Below, piece after piece: positions 34,323 to 46,610 of a DNA stretch of 64,000 bases (positions within the stretch are counted from its first letter, which is position 1; each line of letters begins with the position of its first letter). The stretch spans positions 25,779,189 to 25,843,188 of the forward strand of contig JAJEKV010000001.1 of assembly GCA_021234155.1 (NCBI GenBank), read 5' to 3'. The notes under the pieces were generated by a model. The model saw only the letters and a program-made list of their open reading frames with translations, did no database searches and had not been told where the DNA came from. The translations under genes and the position numbers were made by a program. The DNA is from Isoetes taiwanensis (lineage: Eukaryota; Streptophyta; Lycopodiopsida; Isoetales; Isoetaceae).

Positions 34323-34818
34323 CTCGTCTAAAGGGGGAAAACCGACCGATCAAAAGAGAACTTCCATTTCAAAGCCTACGGTGATGAGACAGGGATATCA
34401 AGTCAGTATTGGCACGGAAGGAAGATGGTGTAGAACAATAGGTATGGTGGATCTAGAAAGGGAGAAAAGAAGAGTGAAATACATTAAGGAAAGGGAATAA
34501 AGACAACAATTCATTATAAAAAATGCTAAAAAAGTCAACACTAGGCTTAGGTTCTACCAATATAAGTTCCGAGCAAAACCAAGTTTTGAGGTGTTACTAA
34601 CATAATAGACTATAACAATTTAAGTAGACTATTTAAGGCGGCTTCGATAGTAAAGACCAACTAGTATAAACCATTAATAGTAAGAAACAATATCCAAATG
34701 TGGTGGTGTCAAGCATATATGGGTGAAAAATATCACGTTTACTATAGAAAAAACGTATAAACCAATAAAACACAATATCCTAAGTTGGTAACAAATGTCC
34801 ATGGCGCAAAAAAGACAA

Positions 34819-34965
34819 GATACATTGGAAAAATATATTCAAAAGAATAGAAACAAATGTATTCAAAATGAAAAGGAAAATAGAAACAAATATACTCGAA
34901 AAGAAAACATATTTGAAAGGAAATAGAAACAAATGTACTCAAAAGAAAATAAACTATGTCAACAC
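34819..34965. repeat. Degenerate tandem repeat of an AATAGAAACAAATGTA word
   Basis: AAATAGAAACAAAT followed by GTATTC, ATACTC or GTACTC recurs about every 35-45 bp in three or four copies. AT-rich and non-coding. Confidence 0.6.
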
Positions 34966-35020
34966 ATGAATTTGAATCCGTCACCACAAGTTAAAGAGCA
35001 TTGCATGCTAACCATGATAC

Positions 35021-35343
35021 GGGTAAAAGCATGCTACGGTGTACCACTTTTGGAACCCTCAAAAGTACCTACACTGGGTATTTTTAAAACTGGTACTTTC
35101 TGTTTTTTCTTTCCATTAAAATCGATCGAAATTTTTTGAATTGAAGGTCACTAACATGCCAATCTATAGTACTAGAGGATAGCAATACTATTAGAGACTA
35201 AAATAAATGAATTAACTCTCAAACTTATTATTTATTGTGGCATTTATGCAAGTTCCCAGTACCCAGTGTTGGGTACTTTTCTGGGTAGTTTCGCACTCCC
35301 TAAAAAGTACTTTAGATGGTACACCCTAGCATGCTTTCACCCA
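35021..35343. mobile_element. MITE with 26-bp terminal inverted repeats
   Basis: Left end GGGTAAAAGCATGCTACGG and right end complement GGGTGAAAGCATGCTAGGG pair over about 26 bp, extending to GTACCA and TGGTAC. The word ATAC flanks both ends and may be a 4-bp target duplication. The inside holds CAGTACCCAGTGTTGGGTAC, a second dyad, and no coding. Superfamily unknown. Confidence 0.7.
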
Positions 35344-37109
35344 TACCCATAAGCATTAATAATAAACAATTTGCGTTCAATATATTTTATTCGAGTAGCG
35401 GAGGATGCAAAGAAGCATGCACAGGTCGACATGCCGCAAAATGTGGAAGGGAAAACAGGGAAAGACGAATCCGAGAAAAATATAACAGCGGAACAAGAAC
35501 AGAGCAGGGATTGACGGCAACGGATGTGTTTAAGAGGAAGAAGTTTGATGCTAGGAAGCAAGCAAAGTACAAACATGGGATACAAAGGGGAAAAACATGA
35601 AAAAACATGAAAAAACAGGCCTACAAACAGTCAGGACATAGCTATATTACAATTACAGAGAAAGAAGGAGATGATGATCTGATCAAAGCATATGAGATAA
35701 CGAAAATTTTGATTTGGATTTCGATTCACAGTGATAAACATGGTGTCAAATCCAGAGAAAAACATACAACCCTAATTGAACAACAGGATAAAGAATGAAA
35801 AGCCCTACAATAACGAATATGAAGATGCTATGGTGTTGCAATGAAAATAGCTATAGAACAAGAAGCAGCAAGTGATGCCTGACACAACCGACTGAAGCAG
35901 CAGCCTACAATTGCCAACCAAAGATTTCTCATGCGAGATAAAAAACATGTAGAGATAGAAAAATTAAGAAGCATTGCTGAACATCCAGAGAAAAGAATGA
36001 ACTCAAAAGATTAGGTGCTACCACCACACCAAGAAAAGCATCGAGTGCCATAACGAGAAAAGCATACAACGTAACTAACATGGCAAATCTCCAATGAACA
36101 AGAGGAATGAAACTGCAACTAAGACCAGACAACTGCTGTGAGAAGATGCCGATGAGGAAGAAGGAACCCAAATAAGATATAAATAGGCTCGTCTAGATCT
36201 CCCCAAAATGGCGATCCGACGGTGTCGAATCGCATGCATTTTTGTGAAGTGGTGAAAAGTTATGTGATATTCTGCGGCAAAAAAAGTTCATCCTCAGATT
36301 GTTGTGTAGAATTGCTAGAACAGCAGAGTCATCAGCATAAATGAGGAGGTCTCAGATGAAAATGCCACAAAAATAGCACAACCAAGAAAATTTTGTTGAC
36401 CTTCAAAGTTAGAAGCCATGCTATGTGGCAAGGCACTATTGGACGAGCGGGCAGAATGTCACATAAATTGTTTTTACATACGTGTAGCACTTTTGGAGCA
36501 CGATTTTCCCTTTATCATGTGATGATCAGGATCGGGATAGGGGGGAACGGTCCATCAGGTTAAGGCGAATCATCGATAAAAAATGTTGCCCTAACGATAT
36601 AATAGTTGGGCAATTTTTTTGGATTGCCCTTCTTAACTGACAATTTGTTAGGGAAAGATTGGGTTTTGGCATCTTGACATATATTAACGAGCTTGGCCCA
36701 TTAGCAGTATTTACATTTTCCTGCTAATGGTTAAATGAGATTATTCTAAATGGTCATACATGAGAAATACATACTATGTATGAGAAGTTTATACAAAGTT
36801 CATGTGATAAAAAAACAAAGACATCAATTTCTGTGAGGATTTCTGGAAGGAAGTGGGAGGAGCAATTTTTGGGCAGTTTTGATAGTCGAAGTTTGGAGCA
36901 TCATACCTCGGCGATCCAACATCCAATTCAGGTGATTTTTACTTTACTAGAAAGATTTTCGAATAAGCTTTTTGGATGGGGTCTGATCAGGCTGAGATTC
37001 ATTTGTATGGCGTAGTTAGGATAGAAATAGTGATGATGGGTCAGTATTGACTGCGCATGTATCTTCTTCTACAGATCAAATTTTCGAGCTGGAAACCGAT
37101 CTTTCGAGG
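35344..37109. other. Non-coding stretch
   Basis: Open frames such as 35316-35600 are Lys/Arg-rich but match nothing I know. Repeat B copy 2 lies at 36141-36246. Nothing else supported. Confidence 0.45.
36141..36246. repeat. Dispersed repeat B, copy 2
   Basis: Direct repeat of 34218-34322, with AGATGCC instead of AGACGTC at its left edge and a small insertion after CTCGTCT. Same orientation, 1.9 kb apart. Confidence 0.8.
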
Positions 37110-37114
37110 CACAA

Positions 37115-37568
37115 TGTAACGGGCCCATGGTAGACCGCTCGAGTATTCGAGCCTTGAATGTGCCTGTGGGGCGTTCCCGAGACACCGGCATAAATGGGTA
37201 GAAGCGACTACTCATAAACGTCTAGACGGTTTTGCCCAGTTGGTTAAGGGCATGTCGGTTAGGAACGTTACAGTTGGTATCAGAGCAGGTCTCGAGTTCG
37301 AGTCTTCATGGATGCCTATATGCATGGGTAATTTGCAAAGACTTAGTAATCATTGTGACATGGTATAGCCTTGGATGCTCGAGGACGAGCATAGTTCTAG
37401 TGGGAGAGACTGTAACGGGCCCATGGTAGACCGCTCGAGTATTCGAACCTTGAATGTGCCTGTGGGGCGTTCCCGAGACACCGGCATAAATGGGTAGAAG
37501 CGACTACTCATAAACGTCTAGACGGTTTTGCCCAGTTGGTTAAGGGCATGTCGGTTAGGAACGTTACA
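37115..37568 (+). mobile_element. TRIM retrotransposon, near-identical LTRs, 5-bp target duplication
   Basis: Two 158-bp LTRs at 37115-37272 and 37411-37568, both TGTAACGGGCCC...CGTTACA and differing at one site (TTCGAGCC versus TTCGAACC). CACAA flanks both sides (37110-37114 and 37569-37573), a 5-bp target-site duplication. TGGTATCAGAGC at about 37275 is the usual primer-binding site for initiator tRNA-Met; GTGGGAGAGAC just before the 3' LTR is the polypurine tract. The 138-bp interior has no coding, so it depends on proteins in trans. The LTR end and leader also carry tRNA-like A-box (TGGTTAAGGGC, 37241) and B-box (GAGTTCGAGTC, 37294) words. Near-identical LTRs show recent insertion. Confidence 0.96.
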
Positions 37569-37573
37569 CACAA

Positions 37574-40500
37574 GCATCTGCAAGGGGTCCATATTTGAAA
37601 GAATTCTCAGATGGGTGGTTTCAAGCTTATACCAGGGGACGTTTTGTGGCTCTGTAGATTAGTATTAATTATTTTGTGATCATATGAAAAGATATAAATT
37701 GATTGTGAAATTTACAAGGACTAAATTTGTTCTATCATCATACTGGATATACTGGCTTTGGATGCAAATATAGGTTTTTAAAGCTTGGACGTATTAATAA
37801 GAGTTATAGGCTACACAAGAACTGAGGCATGTAAGTATCTGGTGGCAGATGAATTTGATTGCAAATTATTGTGGATCACCGACAGATCTTGAAAACAACC
37901 GAAATTATGCAACGATCTAAGGAATAGATTTGCATGGAGAGAGCATATCAATGCTATCTGTTAGGAGATTCTGGATGGGAGAGGAACCAAGAGATGGAAT
38001 GGAATCAAGAATGGATAATTCTCAAGAGTATGGTAGAAGATGGAGCTAAATTGGGCTAGTCTGACTGGGGTTTAAATCAGCTAGGTGCTGTCGAAATTGG
38101 CTAGAGTTGGCCAAAATTATGCTAGAAGGGTTGGAATTGACCAAGAGTAGTTACGAGAACAAAAGCAGGGATAATTGAGGCAGTGGCCTTGTGTACAGCA
38201 AAGGTTCTTGTGAGACGGGATTGAGGAAATAATTATTGAAGAAGAAGACTTGAAGTTGTAAAGAGCTTATAATTAACTATTACAAGAAATTTATCGCCGG
38301 GGTCTTGGTTTGAAAAATGTGTGCAAAGTTAGAACAATATTGTGTTCTACCTCCTAGACATTTTCTCTGTGACTCACTTATTGGTTTGAAAATGTGTGCA
38401 AAGTTAGAACAACATTGTGTTCTACCTTCTAAACAATTTCTCAAATTGCAATCTGATGTGAATGTTCTCCACGTCAAATGTTTTACATTCACGCAGATTT
38501 GGCATCCCACAATCAAATCATGAGGCTTATCACATTGTCCAAGCATCCAAAATGGTATTATGCCAAATGTTCTAATCACTGAAAAAAAAAATTAGTACGT
38601 TTTAACTGTTGTGTAATTAATAAGAACTAGAAATTGAAACTATTGTGTAATAATTATAAAATATGTAGAAGTGCAACAAATAATGATTATTTCACAATGC
38701 ATATAACAACAGTAAACTAGAAACTTTAGAACATAAGTGCTGCTTTTCTCAAATTTTGCCATTTGGTCATAACCCTATGCTTAAGCAAGGCGATGGACTT
38801 GCAATGAAGCAAGGCCATGAAGTTGCAATCATGGAAGTGAACTACATTACATGCATCAAACCCCTGAGCCATCTAAAATTGCCAACGTCCAAATAAGACA
38901 CAGTTTGATCGTTGGGCTGATGTGATTTTAGGTAAGATTTTGAAAATCTTAGTCTATACGTGCAATTCATCTAAACCCCATGGTTAAAAGCTGCACAACA
39001 ATGGACCTGGAGGTATATGCCTTGCGCCTTGATGAAGTTTAGTCATCATATTGTTGAGATTAATGTACAATTTTTATGTTTGTGGTTAACCTTGCCTCAG
39101 CAAGCAAGACACACAAAGGAACACGCACAACGACTCTCTTCCACTGGACTGAAGATCAATCCCTCTTCTCTTCATCCATATTTTGGGTCATGTTATTGCT
39201 GGAAATGCTCTTCGGACCTTCTATTTTTGTAGATTGCATGGACACAAGGAACACACAAAAGATTTCGTTCAAACAAGAGGGCAAATATTGGGCTCAATTT
39301 TCTTTCTAAAATTACCTATCAATATTTTTTGATGCAGATTCGTCTCTGCATCGGTCGTTTACCTTACTTGTGATGCACAAAATACTTTGCTTTTGCCATA
39401 AGCGGATCAGATTTATGGTGCTCGTTACTCTGCACTTTCTTTCTTGACATTTTTTTGGAGTTCTAAGTCCAACTGGTTGCAGAGCAAAAATTGCGTTCTA
39501 AATCCATGAAGGCCCCAGATGTGTCGTGCTCCCATTATGCAGCCTCGGCAGGAACTCATTATGCAGGCTCGGCATGATCCTTATGCAGCCTCGTCCGTAA
39601 GAAATTCAAGGGTCGATAGTCCAGGCCGATTGAAGAAGCTTTTGCGAAATAAAGCTCACAACTGCCGCATCTGCGATTGATTGCTCTTCTTCAATTTTTG
39701 ATGCCCTAAGAAAACATGTGAGAAGAAACGGAAAATAAAAAACATCATTGTATCTCATTCAAGCTGTCCACACACAACGGATGTTCAGCATCCTGACCAG
39801 CTGAGAAGTATGGTAATGGAGAAGAGCTTCTCCCTGCTGCCCGTCATCACCAACAGCCAGGGTGTCGACTTCTGCCAGGAGATAACCCCAATGCCCTAGA
39901 GACATTATCAGTCCATTTTGTTCAACTTTAAGCCCAGCTTAAATCAACTCTATGGACTAATATCATGTACATGGTATATTTTCAACTTGTAAAGCGTATT
40001 AACATGCTATCTCTTACATTCTTTTCAGGAAGAACCATGAGTACTCTACGACCTATGTTGTGGTTACATAATCTATTCCATTTCTGTGGAACAAAGCATC
40101 AACTTGTGGATCAATAGAGCGCCCGTACACCCTATTTACACGCTCTTACCTAATTGAAAGTAACCTAAACGGTGATTTTCTTGATGCCACAATCCTTACT
40201 TGATTGCATCAACTCATCAAGCAATCATTCTAGGCGTAGACCAAAGTTTGGTCCAGTTCTCACAATAGTGCACCTAGTGCAACACACAATAGAACCTTCC
40301 AATCTCGACTCTCAGAGTCGATTGATTGTTTTGAAGAAAAACGAAGGAACTATAGACAAATCAAAGGTCTATCTTGTCTGATCCCCACATAAAGCAAAGT
40401 CCTCCTGATGTTAGACTCAAGAATGTCCACAAAACCTTTGGGGTAATAACTAAAATGATTACACATTCTTAAGTAGCTCCAATGGACTTTTATGCTACAG

Positions 40501-41563
40501 ACCCATCCATCTCTTAACATCCCAGATGTTAAGCTAGGAATATCGAGTATCAATATGGCTGGCGTCAATTGCACAGTCCATACGGGAACATTGCGATCAT
40601 TACCAATTCCCGGGGTCCTAATGGAAGCTCTACTTCCAAAATATAGTTTTTAAACTGCTAAGTCCTAATACATACTAGTCCCTAAAACTCCCACGGAATT
40701 AGAGCCCTAGTACCACGTAGACCAGTATGAAGTCCACCTCAACAATTCCCAATTATTGTGAACTTTTAGCACGGACCCTAGGCGGTGCTCTATTGACTCT
40801 TCAAATCAATAATAACATAGTCGTTACCAATTCCCTTCAAGGATTTGGTTAAGCCCTAACATGCAACTGCAGAACCACAATACCGAGTATTTTCCAAAAA
40901 GGCACTCCATTTCCTTTTATTTTGCTAGCCTGGATAGCAAGCCTGGGCAATGGTCCTATGTTATCAACTTATACTAAGATAATGGTGATATGTAGACCCC
41001 TTGCAGTACCCCGGTACTGCTATCAAGCACCCCTAACCTTGTTAATTACTAGTCCAACTAGTAAAGGGGTATTGGGTCCAAAAGTTATCAAGTTAATAAT
41101 TTAATATAAGGTTACATAAGAGTATCGAAATCAATCATCATGAACTAAAATTCACCATGCCATAACCAATTCCATGAATTAAATTCAAGCAAGCATGATC
41201 CTAGATCATGACAAGACATATAAAAGCAATGGAGCTTTTAAGTCGTATTTAATTAAAGTGGGACAAATCTTGAATTTTGGGACTCGGACTGAAAATGGGA
41301 CTCACACACCAAAAAGGAAATTTCGGAATTGATTGCTTGAATAGAATTACACATGACACACAAAGAATTGGGTTACTTGTTTTCCTCATAAGTTTTACAA
41401 ACCACTAGTTGAGAAAGTTTTCAGACTTCTCAATATTATCTACCCTCATACAATGATAAAGCATGGAGGTTGCTCATGGCCTTGTCCATCTCCCTTCTTG
41501 GGATCTTGTGTGTGTTGTCCTTCGCAATGTGAGAACTTGGATATGACCATACCACACACTCCA
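37574..41563. other. Long non-coding stretch
   Basis: A tandem duplication of about 74 bp (TTGGTTTGAAAA...GTGTGCAAAGTTAGAACAA) lies at 38308-38450. A 25-bp word around GTCGTATTTAATTAAAGTGG near 41250 recurs inverted near 61390, suggesting old LTR material at both places. No gene recognised; short open frames match nothing known. Confidence 0.5.
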
Positions 41564-44111
41564 TCAATTCCCTCCTTTGAGGGTCAGCATAATTTGCCCT
41601 CCACTTCTTCTCCCCCAAAGATTGGTGTATTGCTCCTTCAAGTTGCCCTTCTTGTGTCTCCCAATGGGCTCCCAATATTGAATTTGGAATCCCGGACGCA
41701 ACTCCTCTCCATCAGGCATAGTGGTGGTTACATCAGAGAGTGCCACCCCTAACCATATTGGACAGTCCTCATCATCAGGCCTTACTAGCACAAAGTATCC
41801 TTCCTTGATGTCCTCAAAGGGATCCCACTCGGGGAAGATCAAACCACTTCTGGCTTTGAGGCCTTACTTCCCACAAACCACTTGGAACCCTTGTTGGGAC
41901 CCGTGTGAGCATTCTTAGGCGTGCTTGCACCTTGAGAACCCTCCCATCTTGACTCGGCAAGAACCCGTCTCTTAGCTCCCTCCCACATGGTCATTCGGGT
42001 TTCTAAGCATGTCACAACTTTCTCCCAGTACTTGATTAGGGAGTCCATTTGATTTTTCTTAAGAGTGGAGGTGTGCTTTCCATTTCGAACATCATCCCAG
42101 TGCGTTATGTAATCCTTGATGCCCTTCACTAGTTGGCTAGAGTCTTTGACTGTCTTGAAGGGAGGTAGTGGTTTTGGCTGCCCTTTAGGAATGAGAACTT
42201 CACCAGCAAAGATCCCTTTGCCACAACTTCGATACCTTGTGCAGGGGCATCCACAACTTGTCACCTGGTCTCCACTTATATTGCATGATTGGTATTCCAT
42301 CCCTAACCCAAAACTTGAACTGAAGTGGCTTTGTGTGTCTGTCAACTGGTCCTTACCATCTAGCAAGTATCCCTCTACAAATGATTTCCAATCTGCAACC
42401 TCATCCATCAAGAAAGCCATTGGGTTGGGGTCAATGCAGCTCTCAAACACATCCATTAGTTCAGGGAGAGTGGTCACGTTTTCTCTCTTGAGCTTGGTGG
42501 AGAAAGTTCAAAAGAATCCATCTATATCATCATCGTATGCCCAACCATCATGAATCCCACTTTGACAACTTTGAATACTCCAAGCTGGCATCCAAGTATG
42601 ACATTGCCCCAAACATCCATCTATTCTTGTTTTCTTTCCAACAGTTGTCCAACTCCCGAACACATAGCTCCTCGGTGATTTCTCAAGTAAGGGGAAATCA
42701 TCCCAAGTCCTCCTTGATTCACTAGACACCTTGGATGTGAGGTTTTTATCGCCTTTGGTAACAAAGCGGTTGATCATCCATCAAAGCCTCAAAAATGGGT
42801 CTTTGAGGGGAATACCTCCTCCCTTCTATCGATCCTTTCTCTAGTGTTCTCGGGCACTTGAAAATAGAGCTCACATGGAAGTTTGGATCATCTCTCCATA
42901 GATCAAGCACAAAATGACCATATGTTCCAGTTCCATGACCATGTGTTAATACACCCGCCAGACTTACTTTCATCCGAAAAGCGTTTTGACAACGCTTGGG
43001 TAAAGGATCTAGCTTTGGCAAGAAAGTCTTGTGTTGGTCCATCTTATCATGAATTATACACAAAAATTTGTCCGGTACGCATCTCGAGAAAATGTTCTCC
43101 ACTTTGCCAATACAACTGTCTACATGATATTTGGTCCCTTTGGTGATCTGCAAATTGCTCCCTAATTGCCATTCTTTCTTTCTCTATTGCAGTTGATGCA
43201 AGTGTATCCTTGAGTTGAATGCAAGTGTTGCACTTTGAGAATGGCATGTGTTGTAGGACACTCACGTCCCGAGAAGTGAGTGCTCCATAACTTGCTGAAA
43301 TGTGATTGAGAAAGAGGCCTACCTCCAAGAGTTTCGGGATGGAGTTGACCTCTTTAAGGCACTCCTTTTGGATATAGTGTTGTGGCAACACTCTTTGCAC
43401 CACTCGCACACCGTGCTCGTTCACCTTCGACTTGTGGGGCATAGATTGAGACATGTATCTCACAAAGCTCTCGAAGACTGCAATGGCCTTGAGAGTATTT
43501 GCTCTAGGTTTTCAAAGTGAGTGCATTACCATGTTGGAACAAAGCGTGCCCTTTTCTAACCTGCTCCCCAAAGATCGTAAAATGAAGACTTGCTCACCCC
43601 AAGAATCCATCTCAATGCTCTCATATATACCTTCATGCCCCTCAATTGATATAGTAGCCTTCCTGTGTTTTCATCATAGCTGGAATTCCTACACAAGGAG
43701 TAAATGAAATTAATCCTATCTTTTTGAAGTTGTCCAATGTATTGGGACCTTATCTGCACGAGGTCATCCACATTGTACTGCTCTGTGCAATCTAGGTTGC
43801 AACACTCTTGACCCCTAATTGCCTCTAGGTTTTCTTTGGTTGGTGCCATACTTTCCACCCTTTCTAAATATTTGTCACTTCTAGGCCTCTTGGGCACCCT
43901 TGGCTGCCTTTTTATGAAAAACATAGCGTCTCTTCCTTGTGATCAAAGGATGCTCATCGACCACCAAATCTTCCACATGGTCTTGGGTGGGCCTTGGGGT
44001 GTGTAGTTCAAGAGGGCATTCTAGAGTATCACCATTCTTGTGTGTAATATATCTAATTGGCCATCTCAACTGAGCTTGGGACTCCAAAGCAGCCACGAGC
44101 ACACAATGCAA
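41564..44111 (-). pseudogene. DUF7869-like transposase-type gene, frameshifted
   Basis: Minus-strand blocks in order: 44111-43881 (basic N-terminus), 43924-43556 (ECCNLDCTEQYNVDDLVQIR, Cys-rich, then GVSKSSFYDLW), 43463-43047 (FSKCNTCIQLKDTLAST), 43153-42746 (IIHDKMDQHKTFLPKLDP and LAGVLTHGHGTGTYGHFVLD), 42777-42508 including VKVGFMMVGHT with DDIDGFF in two frames, 42477-41839 (VTTLPELMDVFESCIDP) and 41842-41564 (RPDDEDCPIWLGVALSDV). The DKMD, GxxLDLWRDDPN and GHTxDDID motifs match, from memory, the DUF7869-type proteins common in animals and early plants and thought to derive from DDE transposases. At least four frame changes show decay. No terminal repeats were found. Confidence 0.6.
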
Positions 44112-44379
44112 TCACTTTGGAGCTTCCACAGGACATGATTGTATCAACCGATAAGAAGCTTCACAATGCCAACTCAAGATGTTCATCTCCCAGCCTTTCA
44201 TCATTCACACTATCAAATGGATCAACTGCAGTTATTATGCCCTCTGCAAATACCGTCTGGCTGCAAGGGTGCAACAAAAGGCAACCCATCTTCCTCCATT
44301 GGAGCCTAGGGCAATGCTCTCTGCTGGACTTCCTTGGCTCCATTTTACTCCTCTCACATGCTCCCTGAATGAAAAAGCT

Positions 44380-44635
44380 CACATTAAAACCATATAGCCC
44401 CAAACACCACAAATATGACCATATGAACCATATAAAACCATACAAACATATTAAATATAACCATATTAAATCATACAACCATATTAACTAAAATCATATA
44501 ACCATATTAAAGCATACAACCATACTCATTCTAAACCATATGTAAACATTGTAACCATATATAACCATTGAAACTATTCAACCATTGAAACCATATTAAA
44601 TACATAAGATAACATATATAAACATATAACATAAC
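44380..44635. repeat. AT-rich tract of degenerate AACCATAT words
   Basis: ACCATATTAAA, AACCATATA and AACATAT words recur about every 10-20 bp without a fixed period. It separates the transposase-like relic from the G-box cluster. Simple-sequence satellite-like DNA. Confidence 0.7.
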
Positions 44636-44650
44636 CTTTCATATCTTGTC

Positions 44651-44740
44651 ATGGCCACGTGGCGCCTCTTCAGAGGCTGAAAGCGTGGCCATGTCAGCAA
44701 TCCGCACTGCCACGTCATGGAGGGCATGGCCCACACGTGA
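44651..44740 (+). promoter_or_regulatory. G-box/ABRE cluster upstream of the gene at 44921
   Basis: GCCACGTGGC (perfect palindrome, 44654-44663), GCCACGTCA (44709-44717) and ACACGTGA (44733-44740) lie within 90 bp. Such ACGT cores bind plant bZIP and bHLH factors in light and abscisic-acid responses. They lie 180-270 bp before the ATG at 44921, with a pyrimidine-rich leader between, which fits a promoter. No clear TATA box. Confidence 0.5.
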
Positions 44741-44920
44741 CAGAAGTTTATTATTGCACTTTTACGAGGTTCGAGGGTGCAGCCAGAATTAACTGCACCC
44801 TCTTCCTCTCCCCCCCCGACCATTCTTCCTCCCCTGTTTTCTCTGATCACTCTGTTTTCCTCAAGCGCCCGCTTTTCCGATCAGGCGCTCGATCGAACCG
44901 AGCGATTCCAAGGCCATCTT

Positions 44921-45384
44921 ATGACAGCAGCTTGGTCGACGGATCAGGACGCTTCCAGCGCCGAAGTTCTCGCGCAGATTGAGTGTTCGAGCGGGCGTTA
45001 CCGCCTGAGAAGAAAGTGAGCCCCTTTTAGTCTTTGCTTTTAGTTTTCTCAGAAGTCCTTTCTTCATTTTTTACTTATATTACTGTTGTTAGAGGCTCTT
45101 ATAATCCACGATACAATTCTGGCCCGACAAATCCTTATTCACGCTTTGCGAACGACTATACCCACATGGAAGCCTCCTCCTCATCCAGCAAATCTTCCAG
45201 GTATGTTTTTGTAATATCATACCCTTTTTAATCTCATTTCTCTGTACTGTTCTCCACTGTTCTCTGTTTTCTCATTAATCTCACTAATCTCTCTGTTATC
45301 TGTTTTCCCTTTGTATTGTTTTCTGTTTTTGTTATCTTTTTCTTGCTTGTGGTTGAATTGAATACATTGTACAGGCACAAGTGA
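44921..45384 (+). CDS. Possible three-exon gene for a 70-residue protein
   Basis: Exon 1 44921-45015 (MTAAWSTDQDASSAEVLAQI then ECSSGRYRLRR), donor GTGAGC; exon 2 45093-45200 (GSYNPRYNSGPTNPYSRFAN, then MEASSSSSKSS), donor GTATGT; exon 3 from 45375 after TTGTACAG, adding HK and TGA at 45382-45384. The split codons close (AA/A and AG/G), and total coding is 213 bases. Composition is polar, Ser, Tyr and Asn rich, with no known domain. The G-box cluster upstream supports a real promoter. The end in exon 3 is short, so a longer gene with other exons remains possible. Confidence 0.4.
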
Positions 45385-45589
45385 GAATAGTGGTTAGAGT
45401 AGTAGCAAGCAACCGAGATAGAAATCATCATAGGCGGTGTTAGGAAGTAAGATATTGCGAGCATTAACAGAACATAACTAGGAATGTCTTTCTCCCAAAG
45501 AAGAACTAAGAATAGGAATTGCTTCCACGAATCTCCATTTCTAACTCAAAGCAAATCCACTTGCGGGGAGACATGCGAGAATGGAGTGG

Positions 45590-46610
45590 CGAGTTGAGAA
45601 TATTTCAGCTTGCCAGCGAGAAGTATGAGGCCTTCTTCTCACTCGCGAAGTCGAGAACTTCTCGACTTTCGAGGCGAGAAGAGGGAGTGTACACTACGGA
45701 CTGTTGGCGGTTGAGGGATTCTCGACTTCGCGATTCGGATTGCATTGACTACCCAATGTCTTCACATTCTTTAGAAGCTGCTGCGCCTTCTCGACTTCGT
45801 GAGTCGGAATTTGATATCCCGCCAATGGCCCTTTGTGCGTCGCGGGTGCCTCCACCCACAGAGCCACTCCCTTGAACCATGCTCATCGAATATTGGCGAG
45901 GACTGCTCGACTGGGTGGAGGCCTCGGCGACCAACCCACGAAGGTGCTGGCGGCTTTCTCGACTTCGCGAGTCGAGAAAAACCAGCTCTAGTGCACTCTA
46001 GAGCTGGCTTTGCTGACAGTTAACCACTCTCCTTCTATCTTCCTCGGACATTGCGAAGGGAAGTGGTTTTCACTGTCTGCAGGCCAACTCTTAGCAACCC
46101 AATTCTCCCTCATTGTGTGGTCAGCAGATGGCCTCTACCCAATCAAAGACCGCTCCTTGAACCATCTTCGCCGAATATTGCGAAGGGATGGGCTCACGAT
46201 TGGGTGGAGGCCCTACGCCACTAACCACAGAGTTGCTGGCAGCTTTTCTCGACTGTGTGAGTCGGAAAACGCAGCTCTAGTGCACTCTAGAAGCTGACTG
46301 CAGGGGCGATCTTAACAACTCTCCTTCTATCTTCCTCGGACATTGCGAAGGGAAGTTGTTTTGACTGTCTGCAGGCCAACTCTTAGCAACCCAATTCTCC
46401 TGTTTGTGGTCGCAGTGGCCTCTACCCAATCAAAGACAGAGCTTGCTGTATGCATTCTCGGCTCGCGAGTCAGGAATGCCTTACCCAACCGGCACTCCAT
46501 GTGTACCATCCGGAGTTCTCGATGGCTAAGGCATTCTCGACTTGCGAGTCGAGAATGTAGACATTCTGAAAACCAACGATCGCATTCTCGACTGCTAGTC
46601 GAGAATCCTC
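45590..46610. repeat. Palindrome family P, degenerate western cluster
   Basis: Copies of the TTTCTCGACTC...GAGTCGAGAAA palindrome at 45955-45979 and 46245-46268, and variants beginning ATTCTC and ending GAAT at 46454-46477, 46533-46556 and 46584-46606; decayed copies near 45640, 45715 and 45790. In the ATTCTC copies the outermost base pair has changed on both arms together. Not coding; open frames through them simply read the palindrome as LDSRVEK-type peptide. Confidence 0.9.

Larger units (their letters stand above)
32530..35020. other. Long non-coding stretch after the peroxidase
   Basis: Begins with the peroxidase 3' untranslated region. Contains a pair of short palindromes (32781-32815), and short direct repeats of TGGTGAGAGACTC with TCTAAAGGGGGAAAA at 33351 and 34313. 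No gene recognised. Confidence 0.5.

Noticed and set aside
37241-37304. A genuine tRNA gene
   Set aside because: A- and B-box-like words are present but the cloverleaf does not close and the region is the LTR end and primer-binding site of a TRIM.
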